Positions 51,801-61,459 of a stretch of 64,000 nt of DNA are shown one piece after another (position 1 is the stretch's first letter; each line of letters starts with the position of its first letter). The notes under the pieces are model-generated. The model was not told the DNA's origin. It searched no databases and saw only the letters and a program-made list of their open reading frames with translations. Origin of the DNA: Hydractinia symbiolongicarpus (lineage: Eukaryota > Cnidaria > Hydrozoa > Anthoathecata > Hydractiniidae); contig NC_079884.1 in NCBI RefSeq assembly GCF_029227915.1, positions 11,968,001 to 12,032,000 of the forward strand, given 5' to 3'. The position numbers and the translations under genes are program-made.

Positions 51801-54800
51801 CTAGCAACCTATGCTGGGAAACACACTCTTCCCCCGATATAACATTCACGTCCTTCACCACTTTCTTGTCTGACTTTCTAACCAGGAAGTAATCTATCTG
51901 TGTCTTACAACCACCTGACTCATATGTTATCAGCCTACTCTGTCTCTTACTGAATGATGTGTTACAAACCACCATGTCCGTTGCCATTCCAAACTCAAGC
52001 AATCTCTCCCCTTCCTTATTTCTGCTCCCAAATCCATAGCCTCCATGCACACCTCTATAACCTTCTGATGACTTTCCAACATGACCATTAAAGTCGCCGC
52101 CCACCATGACTAGTTCAGTGTCTCCAAACTTTGATGTGACTGCTATTAACTCATCATAAAATTTATCTTTATCTTCCTCACTGAGTCCACACTGTGGAGC
52201 ATAAACTGACAGAAAAGTGACAATCCTATTACCTATCAAAAACTTTATCACTATAATACGACTATTAACACGCATAACATCTATTACTTTTTCTACCCAC
52301 TTCTCTGCAACGAATATGCCAACTCCTCCATATCCATCACTATTACCAATCCAAAAAAGCTTATACCTTGCTCTCCTACCTTCCACAAATCTCACTGAAG
52401 CTCCTCTCCACCTGACTTCCTGAACACAACACATTTCAACAGATCTATGTTCTAACATTTCAACTACTTCACCTGCTCTACCTCTCAGACTACCAACATT
52501 TACACTAGCCATCATCAACCTAGTGTTATCTACCTTGCGCAAAATAACATGTGAGGGTGCAATAAGGGCATAAACACCACACAATAAATTATAAATCTCA
52601 CACAATAAATTATAAATCTAATGTATTGATCACATATTGTAAAATGCGCTTAATATTCGAAAAAAAATCCAGTTGAATTTTTGCATAAAAGACCTTAGAA
52701 ATATGGGCGTAGCTGGTCACCTGTTGAGTAATAGTCAATAGAAACTTATTTACTATTCACGTAAAATAATCCAGGCAAACAAAAGTTACAAGTAAAAAAC
52801 GGAACGGTAGGGTATTTCCGCCCCCGAACCTGAATAGGGTAATAAGATTTCGAATACCTAAAATCTTAGAGATGACAATAGTATACTAAATTCATAACCA
52901 TTCCATTAAAAAGCTTAATAAGTTAATACTAAAAATTTACCAAGCAAATAAGAAAACAAAATTTGCAAATCAGGATCATTAGTTGCAAAAAGTAATAACT
53001 TTCCATACTATATACTAGAAGATAAAACATATTACCTTTTTATTCCTGTTAATGGAGAGGTAGTAACAACTTTCACCACCAACAAAAGGAGGACCCCAAT
53101 GTCGTGTATCATCACCAACACCTAATTAACAAATAATACTGACCTGTAATATCTGTTTGCACTTAGAGTTCAATTCTCATGTTTGAAGGCTCCATAATTT
53201 AGAAATATTGTTTTTCTTATAATCATGTATAGATTGATTTTTTCTTTTCAATTTTCGTCAATAATGAAGATTGTTTCTTAACTGCTTTGGCCACAATCAT
53301 ACTTAACAACCATTTTTTATATTATGTTGAAAATGAAGCGGATTTAATTCAGAATTGGTTAAAAATGGCTATTATCGAATTCATACATATTTTCGGAAAC
53401 ACAAGATTGAAAAGAAACAGCAATTAATTTTTTAACTAATATTCCTTCTTTGAAAAAAAGGCTCACTAATCTTGGCAAATATTTCGATTTTTAAATCGAT
53501 TTGTCTTGCTCTTTTTTGTTTATATATTTTAATATATAAAAAAGAGTATGCATGTCCATTGTTCTCAATGCAACTCATAACATTACGTAAACGGAAAGTG
53601 GTGTATAAAATAATATAAAAAGATTTGTCAAAAACTCCTTTATACCTGGTCTTTCTACTTTGATAACTTCAGCACCCATGTCGCCCAGAATTTGGGTGCA
53701 ATAAGGACCGGCCAGTACTCTAAAAACAAACCAAAAAAAAAGGATTTTAAGGTTTCAACGTGAAACAACATTACTGTGGAAAGTTTAACATTTCTTGAAC
53801 ATGATAGTTTAGTAGGCAATGCTTCGGGAGATCCTTTTCCCATCATTGGGCAAAATTAACCAATCAGAAACGAGTTGATAATTACAGTTAATTATGATAA
53901 TTAACATTTTTTGACCTAGATGGAGATAACTACTTCTTCTTTATGGCTGGTAACCAAATCTCAAGAAGTTGATACGAGATGCTGCTTATGTGTTTGTCAC
54001 ATTTTACACTGTTGATGCTTTCATTTATCTTTCTAGCTGTTGTTCTGGATTCTCTGCTAACAATTTTCTTCTGATTCCAATTAAACTGATGACTTGTGCT
54101 TCAGCTGTGGTCCGCAATTTCATTTTTCTCACATCTTCATTTCTTGTTGAAACTGTTGCTTAAAGGGAACCCAATGTTGGACTTATAGAGCTTAAAAAAT
54201 TAGCTAACAAGTCTTTTTAAATATTTTAAAAAGCTCTTCTCCTTCTAAAGAAATTCACATTTAAAGAATTTTTATATTTAATTATGCTGCATGAATTATG
54301 ATGTCATATTTCAGTAATAGCAAATTTTGACATTTCCTTTCAGTAAGTTTAGACCTCTCAAGGGGTGTACATTCAAACTTTATCAATGCATAGATATTGA
54401 TTAGCATAACAAGTCCAAATTTGCTATTACTGAAATATGACATCATAATTCATGCAGCATAATTAATTCTGAAATTCTTTAAATGTGAATATCTTGAGAA
54501 CGAAAACAGCTTTTTAAAAAATTTAAAAAAACTTGTTAGCTAACTTTTTAAGCTCTACAATATATAAGTCCAACATCATTTTGTACCTCGGGTTCCCTTT
54601 AAACATCCATTTTGTTTCACCTATACTGCATGTAATAGTGTTGGATATGGAGGAGTTCGCATATTCGTTGCAGAGAAGTGTGTAGAAAAAGTAGTAGATG
54701 TTATGCGTGTTAATAGTCGTATTATAGTGTAAAGTTTTGATAGGTAATAGGATTGTCACTTTTCTGTCAGTTTATGCTCCACAGTGTGGACTCAGTGAGG

Positions 54801-57800
54801 AAGATAAAGATAAATTTTATGATGAGTTAATAGCAGTCACATCAAAGTTTGGAGACACTGAACTTGTCATGGTGGGCGGCGACTTTAATGGTCATGTTGG
54901 GAAGTCATCTGAAGGTTATAGAGGGGTGCATGGAGGCTATGGATTTGGGAGCAGAAGTAAGGAAGGGGAGAGATTGCTTGAGTTTGGAATGGCAACGGAC
55001 ATGGTGGTTTTGCAACACATCATTCAGTAAGAGACAGAGTAGGCTGATAACATATGAGTCAGGTGGTTGTAAGACATAGATAGATTACTTCCTGGTTAGA
55101 AAGTCAGACAAGAAAGTGATAAAGGACGTGAAAGTTATATCGGGGGAAGAGTGTGTTTCCCAGCATAGGTTGCTGGTTTGTGATATTATCTTGAAGAGTT
55201 TTAAAGAAGCCAAGGAAAAGTACAGGCCCCGTCGAAAAGTCTGGAAGCTGAAGGAAGAGACTGTAGCAAGACAATTTAGTGCAAAAGTTCAGCAGTTAGC
55301 CCACAATGGTCAATGTAATAGTGACAATGTTGAAAGTACTTGGACTACTTTGAAGAATTGTCTTCTAGAAGCTTCTGATGATACCTGTGGGTGGACGGAA
55401 GGACCAGCTAGACATAGATATACCTGGCGGTGGAATAATGAGGTTGACCAGTGTATAAAGGAAAAGAGGAAACTTTGGAAAGAGTGGAAGTCAGGTGGTA
55501 GTAAAAATATTTACTTAGAAGCTAAGCGTCGTGCTCGTACAGCAGTGTATAAGGCAAAATCAGAAGCAGAGAGAAACAGATTTGCAGATGTGCTAAGAAG
55601 GGAAGACCAGCGCAATGAGGCATTCAAGATAGCAAAGCAAATGAAGAAGACTAATCAAGATGTTGTAGGTGAGAAGTGTATACGTAATGATGAAGGTGTT
55701 TTAGCTAGCACAGAGGAGGAGAAAAGGGTAGCTTGGAAGAATCATTATCAGAGGTTGCTTTGTCTGATGATGATGTTGTAAAAGGGCCAGCTATGCAGAT
55801 CAAGACAGAATGGTTAGTGGAGGCAATTAGGAAATTGAAGATTGGCAAAGCTGCAGGAGCATCAGGTATCGTTGCAGAGATGGTAAAAGCATCTGGATAT
55901 AATGGAGTTGAGCTTATTACAAGTCTTGCTAACCAGATTATAAAGGATGGTGCTATTCCAAGTGAGTGGCAGTCAAGTGTAATAGTGAATTGTTTCAAGG
56001 GCAAGGGTGATGCATTAGAAAGGGGTAACTATAGAGGTTTGAAGTTGGTTGATCAAGTAATGAAAGTTATTGAAAGAGTGATTGATAAGTTACTTAGAGA
56101 AAGAATTGATATAGATAAGATGCAATTTGGTTTTGTTCCAGGCCGTGGCACTTCAGATGCAATATTTTTACTCAGACAGCTTCAGGAAAAGTATTTAGGA
56201 AAAAGAAAGAATCTCTATTTTGCCTTTGTAGATTTAGAGAAAGCTTTTGATAGAGTGCCACATAAAGTTACTTGGTGGGCTATGAGAAAATTAAATGTGG
56301 ATGAGTGGCTAGTTACGATGGTACAGTCTATGTACAGCAATGCTAGAAGTTGTGTCAGGATTAACGATTCACTTAGTGATGAATCTAGTGTAAATGTTGG
56401 TGTACATCAGGGTTCTGTACTTAGTCCTTTGTTGTTTGTTCTAGTCTTACAAGCGGTGTCGATGGAGTTCAGAACAGGTTGTCAATGGGAGTTATTGTAT
56501 GCAGATGATTTGGTTCTCATGGCAGAGTCGATGGAAGAATTAGTTGAAAAGTTTGAGAAGTGGAAGAAAGGACTAGAAGAGAAAGGGCTAAAGGTAAACA
56601 CAGCAAAGTCTAAAGTCATGATTAGTAGCATTGCAGCCAAGTGTGACCTTGTAGTTGGAAAGTGGCCTTGTGGAGTTTGCAGGAAAGGGGTTGGTAGTAA
56701 CTCAATTTTTTGTCAGACTTGCAAGCATTGGGTACATAAGAAGTGCAGTAGTATTAGTGGAAGGTTAAGAGCTGACATTCAGTTTGTATGCAAGCCTTGC
56801 AAAGGTGAGATTATAGAGAATGAAGTATTTCCAGCTTTAATGATGTACAACAGTGGCTCGTTCGAGATAGTTGAGAACTTCTGTTACTTAGGTGATATGT
56901 TGGGCAGTGAAGGGGGTGATGGAAGAAGTGTTACTTGCAGGATAGGTCCTGCTTGGAAAAAGTTCAGAGAGTTACTTCCTTTGTTGACTAGCAGAGTCCT
57001 GTCAATTGAGGTAAAAGGTAGGTTGTATGAGGCCTGTGTAAGAAGTGTTATGTTGTACAGTAGTGAGACATGGGCAGTGAAGCAGGAAGATCTTGACCGT
57101 TTAGAAAGGAATGATATGAGAATGGTTAGGTGGATGTGTAACGCCAGTCTGAGAGACAAAAAGAGTTCAGATGAGCTAAGAAGCAGGCTAAGTCTCCGTA
57201 GAATTAAAGATGTTATCCAGATAAGAAAATTGAATTGGCTGGGGCACTTGGAAAGAATGGAGGAGGATAATTGGGTAAGAAAGTGTAGAGACTTGATAGT
57301 TCCAGGGGCAAAGCCCAGAGGCAGACCTAGAAAGACTTGGCAGCAGGTTATAAGGACAGACTTGATACAGAGGAAGTTGAGTTTAGATCTAACACAGTCT
57401 AGATCAGATTGGAAGAGGGCCATTGATATACCCCGTCCAACCAAAGCTAGCATGGAAAACGGACGTTAAGCCGAGAATGATGATGATGATGATGCATCAC
57501 AATCTTCACACAGGGTGTTGTAAACAATATTGCTTTGTCTTTCTGTTTAGACAAAGTGCTTAGTAGGGTGTTTTAGACTTAACAATGCATTTGATCTTGT
57601 GTTGCCTTAAAACGTAACGAAGGATGTCCCTGGTACCTAGTAGAAAGGATAGGAATGCTGGTGCCACAAATTCCTCCCATGTTTCCTTGTTGTTTTGGTT
57701 GCATTTTTTTTCATTTTACCTTTTCTACGTACATGATGACTTTTTGGCTGTATCCATTTGCTATTAATGCATTCTTTACATGTCGAATTTCTTCTTTCCT

Positions 57801-59209
57801 CTCCTTTTTGCTGACTACTCTGTTAGCACGATTCAGTAATGAAGATATGACACTTTCTTTGCAAGATTTCTGATGGTTTGATTCAAAGTTAAGGTACTGG
57901 TCAGTGTGTGTTGATTTACATTACACTGAAACGGAAATGGTACTATTCTTGCGTCTGACGAAAGTGTCAAGGCAAGTGATACTTCCATCTTGTTCAACCT
58001 CAACAGTATAAAATTATGTTGGACTTTATATAACAGAGCTTAAACAGCTGGTTAGCAAGTATTTTTAAATTTCTATTTTTTTAAAAAAGTTCTATCGTTC
58101 TAAAGATGTTTACACTTAAAAAATTTCAGAATTAAATTGTGCTGCACGGATGTTATATTCGGAGATAGATAGATAGACTTTATCAATGCATAGATATTAT
58201 AAAGGTGAATTGATAAACTCCAAGGCCTTTTAATTATTTGCTGACGACCCCATAATTTGGGATATGTATGTCGGTTTGCAATCAAATTTTGTGAGTAAAC
58301 ATATTGGGTCTATACAAGCTTGGAGATAAAAAGACGCAATGTACCTTCTTTACATGTAATTAATTCCATGCAGTCAAGAGTGCGGTTGATCAAGGCAAAC
58401 AGATGCTTACTTATCAGTTCCTGAAAATTACAGCATAACGAAAACACTACTTGCTCTTATATTAAAGGGATTTAAACAAATTGATCAGTATATTTTTAAA
58501 ATAACTTGCTGTAAGCCTGTGGAAAAATTCACAAAAAAAACAGCCAGCAAAAAAACACAAAAGACTTTGCCCACTGCTAATATGGAATATTAAGAACCTA
58601 TGAATTATCATTAAACAGCTTTAAGTACTTGAGCCTATACAAAAAGTGTATTTTTATGCATAATACCTTGTCATATCACAAACTCGGACACCATTTAATG
58701 GACCTCTATCTTCCTCCCAGTCATCTTAAAAAATGATATATATTTTATATTAAAGTAAATATTTTAAACAAGATAAGAAAAATTAATGTGTATATAGCTA
58801 TTCAGGCTTTTCTGGAAAGGCCTACAATAGCACATGCACACACTCCTACACACACAGATTGATTAGGGCTATTGATATATATTTATAGCACGCGCACATT
58901 CATAAATTATATAGGGAGCTCCCGATCAACGTAGTACACCTAAAACACACGAAAAAAAATCCTCATAAATTCACACTCGCAAAACTCTCACACGTGCTTT
59001 CTGAAAAAGTATTGGGTATATACTATACATAAAAACTTTAAAAGTAAAACAATAAGTGGTAGTTAAAGAAAGGTATACACAAAAGAAAGAAATAGCATAC
59101 CTGACACTCCATGAAACTTCGATTTAAATATCTTTGATGAAGTACAAGCAGCATTGGCAATTTTTTTTAACTTTAAAAGTTGTTTCTTTATGTGTCGAGA
59201 ATGCAACAT
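45658..59209 (-). CDS. SUGCT: SUGCT-like family III CoA-transferase, mitochondrial (12 exons, spliced)
   Basis: Spliced CDS of 1347 nt (448 codons plus stop). Exons 5'->3' are 59101-59209, 58667-58724, 53646-53719, 53036-53121, 48430-48480, 48095-48307, 47863-48006, 47522-47617, 47184-47258, 46909-47006, 45991-46157 and 45658-45833. Every intron is GT-AG and all phases agree. The first ~36 residues are basic with no Asp/Glu, suiting a mitochondrial presequence. The body follows the CaiB/BaiF fold family: TRVLAGPY (55-62), [12 protein letters not shown] (70-81), YLSINRNKK (101-109), [20 protein letters not shown], then [15 protein letters not shown] with the likely nucleophilic Asp at 210, [20 protein letters not shown] and [13 protein letters not shown] moves CoA between succinyl-CoA (or HMG-CoA) and dicarboxylates such as glutarate. 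Length and motif order equal the vertebrate enzyme (~445 aa). The exact substrate is inferred. Confidence 0.9.
45991..46157 (-). CDS. SUGCT: SUGCT exon 11
   Basis: Encodes [35 protein letters not shown] and [11 protein letters not shown]. Donor CAG|GTAACT splits a Gly codon. Confidence 0.93.
46909..47006 (-). CDS. SUGCT: SUGCT exon 10
   Basis: Encodes [20 protein letters not shown] then [12 protein letters not shown] plus two bases. The TN..RV.NR motif matches the family. The split Lys codon is completed by exon 11. Confidence 0.9.
47184..47258 (-). CDS. SUGCT: SUGCT exon 9
   Basis: Twenty-five codons, [20 protein letters not shown] then QNMCK. Donor AAG|GTATAC. The frame reads on open into the intron, but family length and the next exon support splicing here. 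Confidence 0.88.
47522..47617 (-). CDS. SUGCT: SUGCT exon 8
   Basis: Thirty-two codons, [17 protein letters not shown] then [12 protein letters not shown], phase 0. Confidence 0.95.
47863..48006 (-). CDS. SUGCT: SUGCT exon 7, catalytic Asp
   Basis: Begins [20 protein letters not shown]. The Asp of TDIMTG (residue 210) corresponds to the family's nucleophile that forms the aspartyl-CoA intermediate. Phase 0 at both ends. Confidence 0.95.
48095..48307 (-). CDS. SUGCT: SUGCT exon 6
   Basis: Seventy-one codons in phase 0, with [25 protein letters not shown] and [19 protein letters not shown], the most conserved stretch of family III CoA-transferases. Confidence 0.95.
48430..48480 (-). CDS. SUGCT: SUGCT exon 5 (51 nt)
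   Basis: Seventeen codons, [17 protein letters not shown], in phase 0 at both ends, so skipping it would keep frame. Confidence 0.9.
49450..52611 (-). mobile_element. LINE (RTE-like) copy 1, apparently intact ORF
   Basis: A non-LTR retrotransposon ending in an ATG-repeat tail (minus ATGATGATGATTGATGATG, 49450-49470), as common in RTE-type elements. It lies inside the TIR element in intron 4, in the same orientation as the host gene. The 5' end is uncertain; a direct duplication of CACAATAAATTATAAATCT lies at 52581-52619. Clade assignment is by resemblance only. Confidence 0.85.
49477..52605 (-). CDS. LINE ORF: endonuclease, reverse transcriptase, PHD-like finger
   Basis: 1042 codons without interruption. 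Residues ~30-270 form an AP-type endonuclease (Asn36, Glu63 in QEVRW, GGDFNGH with Asp171/Asn173, Asp238, SQHRLL with His265). RT spans ~485-760: FVDLEKAFD with Asp631, [13 protein letters not shown], and YADD at 720-723. A C4HC3 set follows (Cys777, 780, 791, 794, His799, Cys802, 817, 820), with PHD-finger spacing. The C-terminal ~200 residues include [17 protein letters not shown] and GRPRKTW. The nicking and target-primed reverse transcription roles follow from the family. After the motif A Asp, NLIR replaces the usual RVPH. The true start may differ from the first Met. Confidence 0.92.
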   Translation of the reverse strand: MCEIYNLLCGVYALIAPSHVILRKVDNTRLMMASVNVGSLRGRAGEVVEMLEHRSVEMCCVQEVRWRGASVRFVEGRRARYKLFWIGNSDGYGGVGIFVAEKWVEKVIDVMRVNSRIIVIKFLIGNRIVTFLSVYAPQCGLSEEDKDKFYDELIAVTSKFGDTELVMVGGDFNGHVGKSSEGYRGVHGGYGFGSRNKEGERLLEFGMATDMVVCNTSFSKRQSRLITYESGGCKTQIDYFLVRKSDKKVVKDVNVISGEECVSQHRLLVCDIILKSVKEAKGKYRPRRKVWKLKEEVVARQFSAKVQQLAHNGQCDSDNVESAWTTLKNCLLEAFDDTCGWTKGQARHRQAWWWNNEVDQCIKEKRKLWKEWKSGGSKNIYLEAKRRARTAVYKAKSEAERNRFADVLRKEDQCNEVFKIAKQMKKTNQDVVGEKCIRNDEGVLASTEEEKRVAWKNHYQRLLNTEFDWDEDNLSDDDVVEGPAMQIKTEWVVEAIRKLKIGKAAGVSGIVAEMVKASGYIGVELITSLANQIIKDGAIPSEWQSSVIVNCFKGKGDALERGNYRGLKLVDQVMKVIERVIDKLLRERIDIDKMQFGFVPGRGTTDAIFLLRQLQEKYLGKRKNLYFAFVDLEKAFDNLIRKVIWWAMRKLGVDEWLVTMVQSMYSNARSRVRINDSRSDEFSVNVGVHQGSVLSPLLFILVLEALSMEFRTGCPWELLYADDLVLIAESLEELVEKFEKWKKGLEEKGLKVNTAKSKVMISSIAAKCDLVVGKWPCGVCRKGVGSNSIFCQTCKHLVHKKCSSIIGRLRADIQFVCKRCKGEIIENEVFPALMMYNSGSLEIVENFCYLGDMLGSEGGVGRSVTCRIGSAWKKFRELLPLLTSRVLSIEVKGRLYEDCVRSVMLYGSETWAVKQEDLDRLERNDMRMVRWMCNASLRDRKSSDELRSRLSLRRIKDVIQIRRLNWPGHLERMEEDNWVRKCRDLIVPGAKPRGRPRKTWQEVIRTDLIQRKLSLDLTHSISDWKRVINIPRQSHASMENRR
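53036..53121 (-). CDS. SUGCT: SUGCT exon 4
   Basis: Encodes [20 protein letters not shown] then LSINRNKK, the conserved GDDTR and NRNKKS region. The intron after it (48481-53035) holds nested transposons. Confidence 0.92.
53646..53719 (-). CDS. SUGCT: SUGCT exon 3
   Basis: Encodes [20 protein letters not shown] then VERP, with the family's [12 protein letters not shown] signature. Lies, together with exon 4, between two inverted LINE copies. Confidence 0.92.
54164..54598. mobile_element. Palindromic MITE with TTAA target duplication
   Basis: Flanked by TTAA at 54160-54163 and 54599-54602. Ends AGGGAACCC / GGGTTCCCT. The two arms are inverted copies over more than 150 bp (left CTGCATGAATTATGATGTCA, right the reverse complement), separated by a ~70 bp centre, so the transcript could fold into a long hairpin. 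TTAA is the piggyBac-type target. No coding capacity. Lies in intron 2. Confidence 0.8.
54632..57494 (+). pseudogene. LINE copy 2, 5'-truncated and frameshifted, antisense in intron 2
   Basis: Same element as copy 1, in inverted orientation. It begins at the codon matching residue ~88. Breaks include a TAA at 54730-54732, a frameshift near 55008, CAG to TAG at 55077-55079 and a ~31 bp deletion near 55760. From 55760 to 57469 the RT, PHD-like finger and C-terminus stay open, with [19 protein letters not shown] and C4HC3 present. Ends with an ATG repeat at 57477-57494. Dead as an element. Confidence 0.93.
58014..58200. mobile_element. Diverged relic of the intron 2 MITE
   Basis: Shares ATGTTGGACTT, GAGCTTAAA, TTAGCAAGT, TTCTAAAGA and TTTATCAATGCATAGATATT, in order, with the left arm and centre of the MITE at 54164-54598. 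It lacks the right arm. A short GATA repeat lies within it. Confidence 0.6.
58667..58724 (-). CDS. SUGCT: SUGCT exon 2
   Basis: Encodes [18 protein letters not shown] plus two bases of the Arg codon completed in exon 3. This is the first conserved strand of the CoA-transferase fold. Acceptor TTTTTTAAG, donor AAG|GTATTA. Confidence 0.88.
59101..59209 (-). CDS. SUGCT: SUGCT exon 1: start and presequence
   Basis: Starts at the ATG at 59207-59209 ([13 protein letters not shown]...), the first Met of an open, basic segment. Donor CAG|GTATGC, leaving one base (G) of a split Asp codon. Confidence 0.82.
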
Positions 59210-60924
59210 TGTTTACAATTCTCTTTTATTCCTAATATGTAGACCTAGGATCAAAATTAAAAAATTAAACATTTCTAGTGTACCAGCCATTTAAATTAAT
59301 TCCAGTTTATTTTTAAATGATTTCTTTCAAGGAAACATTTTCTTTCCACTCACAAAGAATATGAACTCTTTTATTTTTTTAAGCAAATTTTCTGGGTAGC
59401 TCAAGGTTCAAGAGGAACTGAAATTAAATTTGAACTATATATATGTATTCTTCTAATTCTTCTTAAAAAATTTCACTAATTTGCAGTGAATTATATTTCT
59501 TTTTTTGAATGGATTTCTTTGATTACTGTTGTCTGTTGCTTATATTTTTTACCTACAGATGCTTGTGCATGTGGCAAAAAAAAAACCTTTTTAACTTTTG
59601 TAAGCATTAACAATTTGAAATTTATCATTGTAATTTAAAGATTTCAAATTTTATAAGAGTTTGGCCGTAATATTCAACTAAAGTGACACATTTTTACTGC
59701 AGTTGATTTGCATAGTCATTTCTCCATAAAACATCAAATGTTTTGCTACTAATAGAGGCAGTTGTACCTAGTGTATAAAGTTGAAAATTTTGCATTTCCA
59801 TAAATTTCAATGGTGATCATTTTTTTCTTGTTGGTCATTTGTTGAAAATGATAAGAAAACTTTAAGCATGTTAACCCGGCTCTAAGAATATTTGCATTAT
59901 ATATGGAAGAAAGGCAATGCAGGATAAACAAAATGGCAATGTGAGATTAATTAGTCAATTAAAAGTTAGTTATAGCAAGCTTCTAACAAATAACTTTGTT
60001 TAATAGTATTTTTTCCAATGCTCTTATTGCAGAAAAAAGTCTGCAAAGCATGACTAGTTGTCACCAGCACCTTATTAGGACAGTGTTTAAAACAGATCGT
60101 TTCCCATTTGACCCCAGTTGCTGACAGTTTATTGATTGGTATCGCTACCTAAAATGTATATACATCAAACATATTTTTAAAGTTATTTATAAAAGGAAAA
60201 CGTCATGTGGTTTGGAATAAACCTGATAAGCATTAAAGCAAAATGCAGCTGAGACAGGTTTACACTGGGCAACCCCGTCACTCTAAAAGGTAGAAAAGTC
60301 TAGAAAAAAAGTCACAGGAACAACTATTTGTATTTGCATGGGCCAAATACCCAAATTACCAAACACCCAACACTAAGCACTAAACTGCTACATACTAAAG
60401 CATAAACATAAATGGCAGACTTACTGCGCAAATACAGTCGTGAAGGTGATAAAAAAAACTTTGAGGTTCGAATCTCATGAACATAGTTACTTAACTTTTT
60501 TTATTACAAGGTAAACCTAAATTTATTAAAATACATATAAAGCAAAAAACACATCATTTACCTTTATGATTTTTTTTTTCGTTTCTCCTTGAAGTCAAAA
60601 ATATGCGAATCAAGAATAGCGCCGGGCACCCTAACTAAATCTCTGTTGGATTAAATTAAAAGATATCGTTCACTACAGCCTAAATGTTGGTTATGTCAGA
60701 ATAAAAATGTGAATCTATGAAGAAAAAGAGAGTATGGCCTGGTGAACTAGTTTTGCATAAGTAAAGTAAGTAACTTAGTTATTTGCATAAGTAAATTGCG
60801 CAGCTTGCCACTAAGCTATCAACAACAAGTTGAAAAACGTTGAAACGCTGTTGTGAATTATTTACTTTGGTTTGTATATAACTATTTTCAATCAACTACT
60901 AGCGTAAAGTGAAAACGCTTATAA
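59210..60924. other. Upstream region of SUGCT
   Basis: AT-rich sequence, no gene recognised. It should contain the promoter and 5' UTR of the CoA-transferase gene, but no specific element can be pointed to. Confidence 0.4.
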
Positions 60925-60971
60925 AATTGTTTCAAAGTTTCCTTATAAAAATCAAGAGATCTATTAAAAAG

Positions 60972-61275
60972 AAAAACTTCGTTCGACTGTCTTGCGCGGG
61001 CTACCGAACACCACCTATTCACAGGCGCTATCCCACTACTGCTCAGCGCGGGAACTTTTGCCTGCTGCGTTTCCGCCCTGGGCCGATACGTTCCTCATTA
61101 TCGAACCTGGTACTACATGAATTCCTTCCTGTAGACCATGTTGACACTGAGCTTAGTGTGGACGCCTGATCGACATAGACAACTGACCGATAGTGGTCCC
61201 GAACTCAAGCCGTTCGTAAGTTTAGTCTCCAAGTAGCTGGATTACAGGTGCACGCCACTACACCCAACTGACGGA
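60972..61275 (-). ncRNA. 7SL: Orphan SRP RNA (7SL) gene outside the array
   Basis: A single full-length SRP RNA gene about 18 kb from the array and on the same strand. The RNA matches array copy 1 (CACUA helix 5 strand, GGAA loops) almost perfectly, while its flanks are diverged. The terminator is a stronger T5 (plus AAAAA at 60972-60976). Homology to the array unit extends from about 60925 to about 61475. The contrast between an almost invariant RNA and drifting flanks indicates that this copy is under constraint or is regularly corrected by the array. Confidence 0.97.
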
Positions 61276-61300
61276 GAAGGGTAAAAAGTATTAAGTTATC
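61276..61300 (-). promoter_or_regulatory. Proximal promoter element of the orphan SRP RNA gene
   Basis: Keeps TTAATACTTTTTACCCTTC as in the array, with only a few differences (GATAAC in place of CATAAG just upstream). Confidence 0.55.
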
Positions 61301-61380
61301 GTTATTTTCTTAAAATTATTTTTAACTTTTTTTTTTAATAGTTTTACTAATATTAACCGGATTTTACATTTTCCCGCCTA

Positions 61381-61427
61381 GAATTTTGTTAAATACATAA
61401 AAAGTAGCATTCACAATCAGCTGTAGG
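61381..61427 (-). promoter_or_regulatory. Distal conserved block of the orphan SRP RNA gene
   Basis: Matches the array block (minus GAATGCTACTTTTTATGTAT), with one extra T and a few substitutions. Confidence 0.4.
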
Positions 61428-61459
61428 TAAACTAAGTTTTAAATTTACACACGCCTCTT

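Larger units (their letters stand above)
48982..52839. mobile_element. TIR element with TAA target duplication, split by a LINE
   Basis: Left end CCCTATTCAGGTTGGG (from 48982) is the inverse of the right end (minus CCCTATTCAGGTTCGGG, ending 52839). TAA flanks both ends (48979-48981 and 52840-52842). A 3-bp TWA duplication is typical of PIF/Harbinger elements. After removing the LINE only ~700 bp remain, with no transposase seen, so it is non-autonomous. It sits in intron 4 of the CoA-transferase gene. Confidence 0.7.

Noticed and set aside
49523-52423. Antisense frames across LINE copy 1 (e.g. 49523-50062)
   Set aside because: Shadows of the 1042-codon ORF, with no domain of their own.
60460-60480. 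GAGGTTCGAATCTC, tRNA T-arm-like
   Set aside because: Stem geometry is wrong for a T-arm and no D or anticodon arm precedes it.
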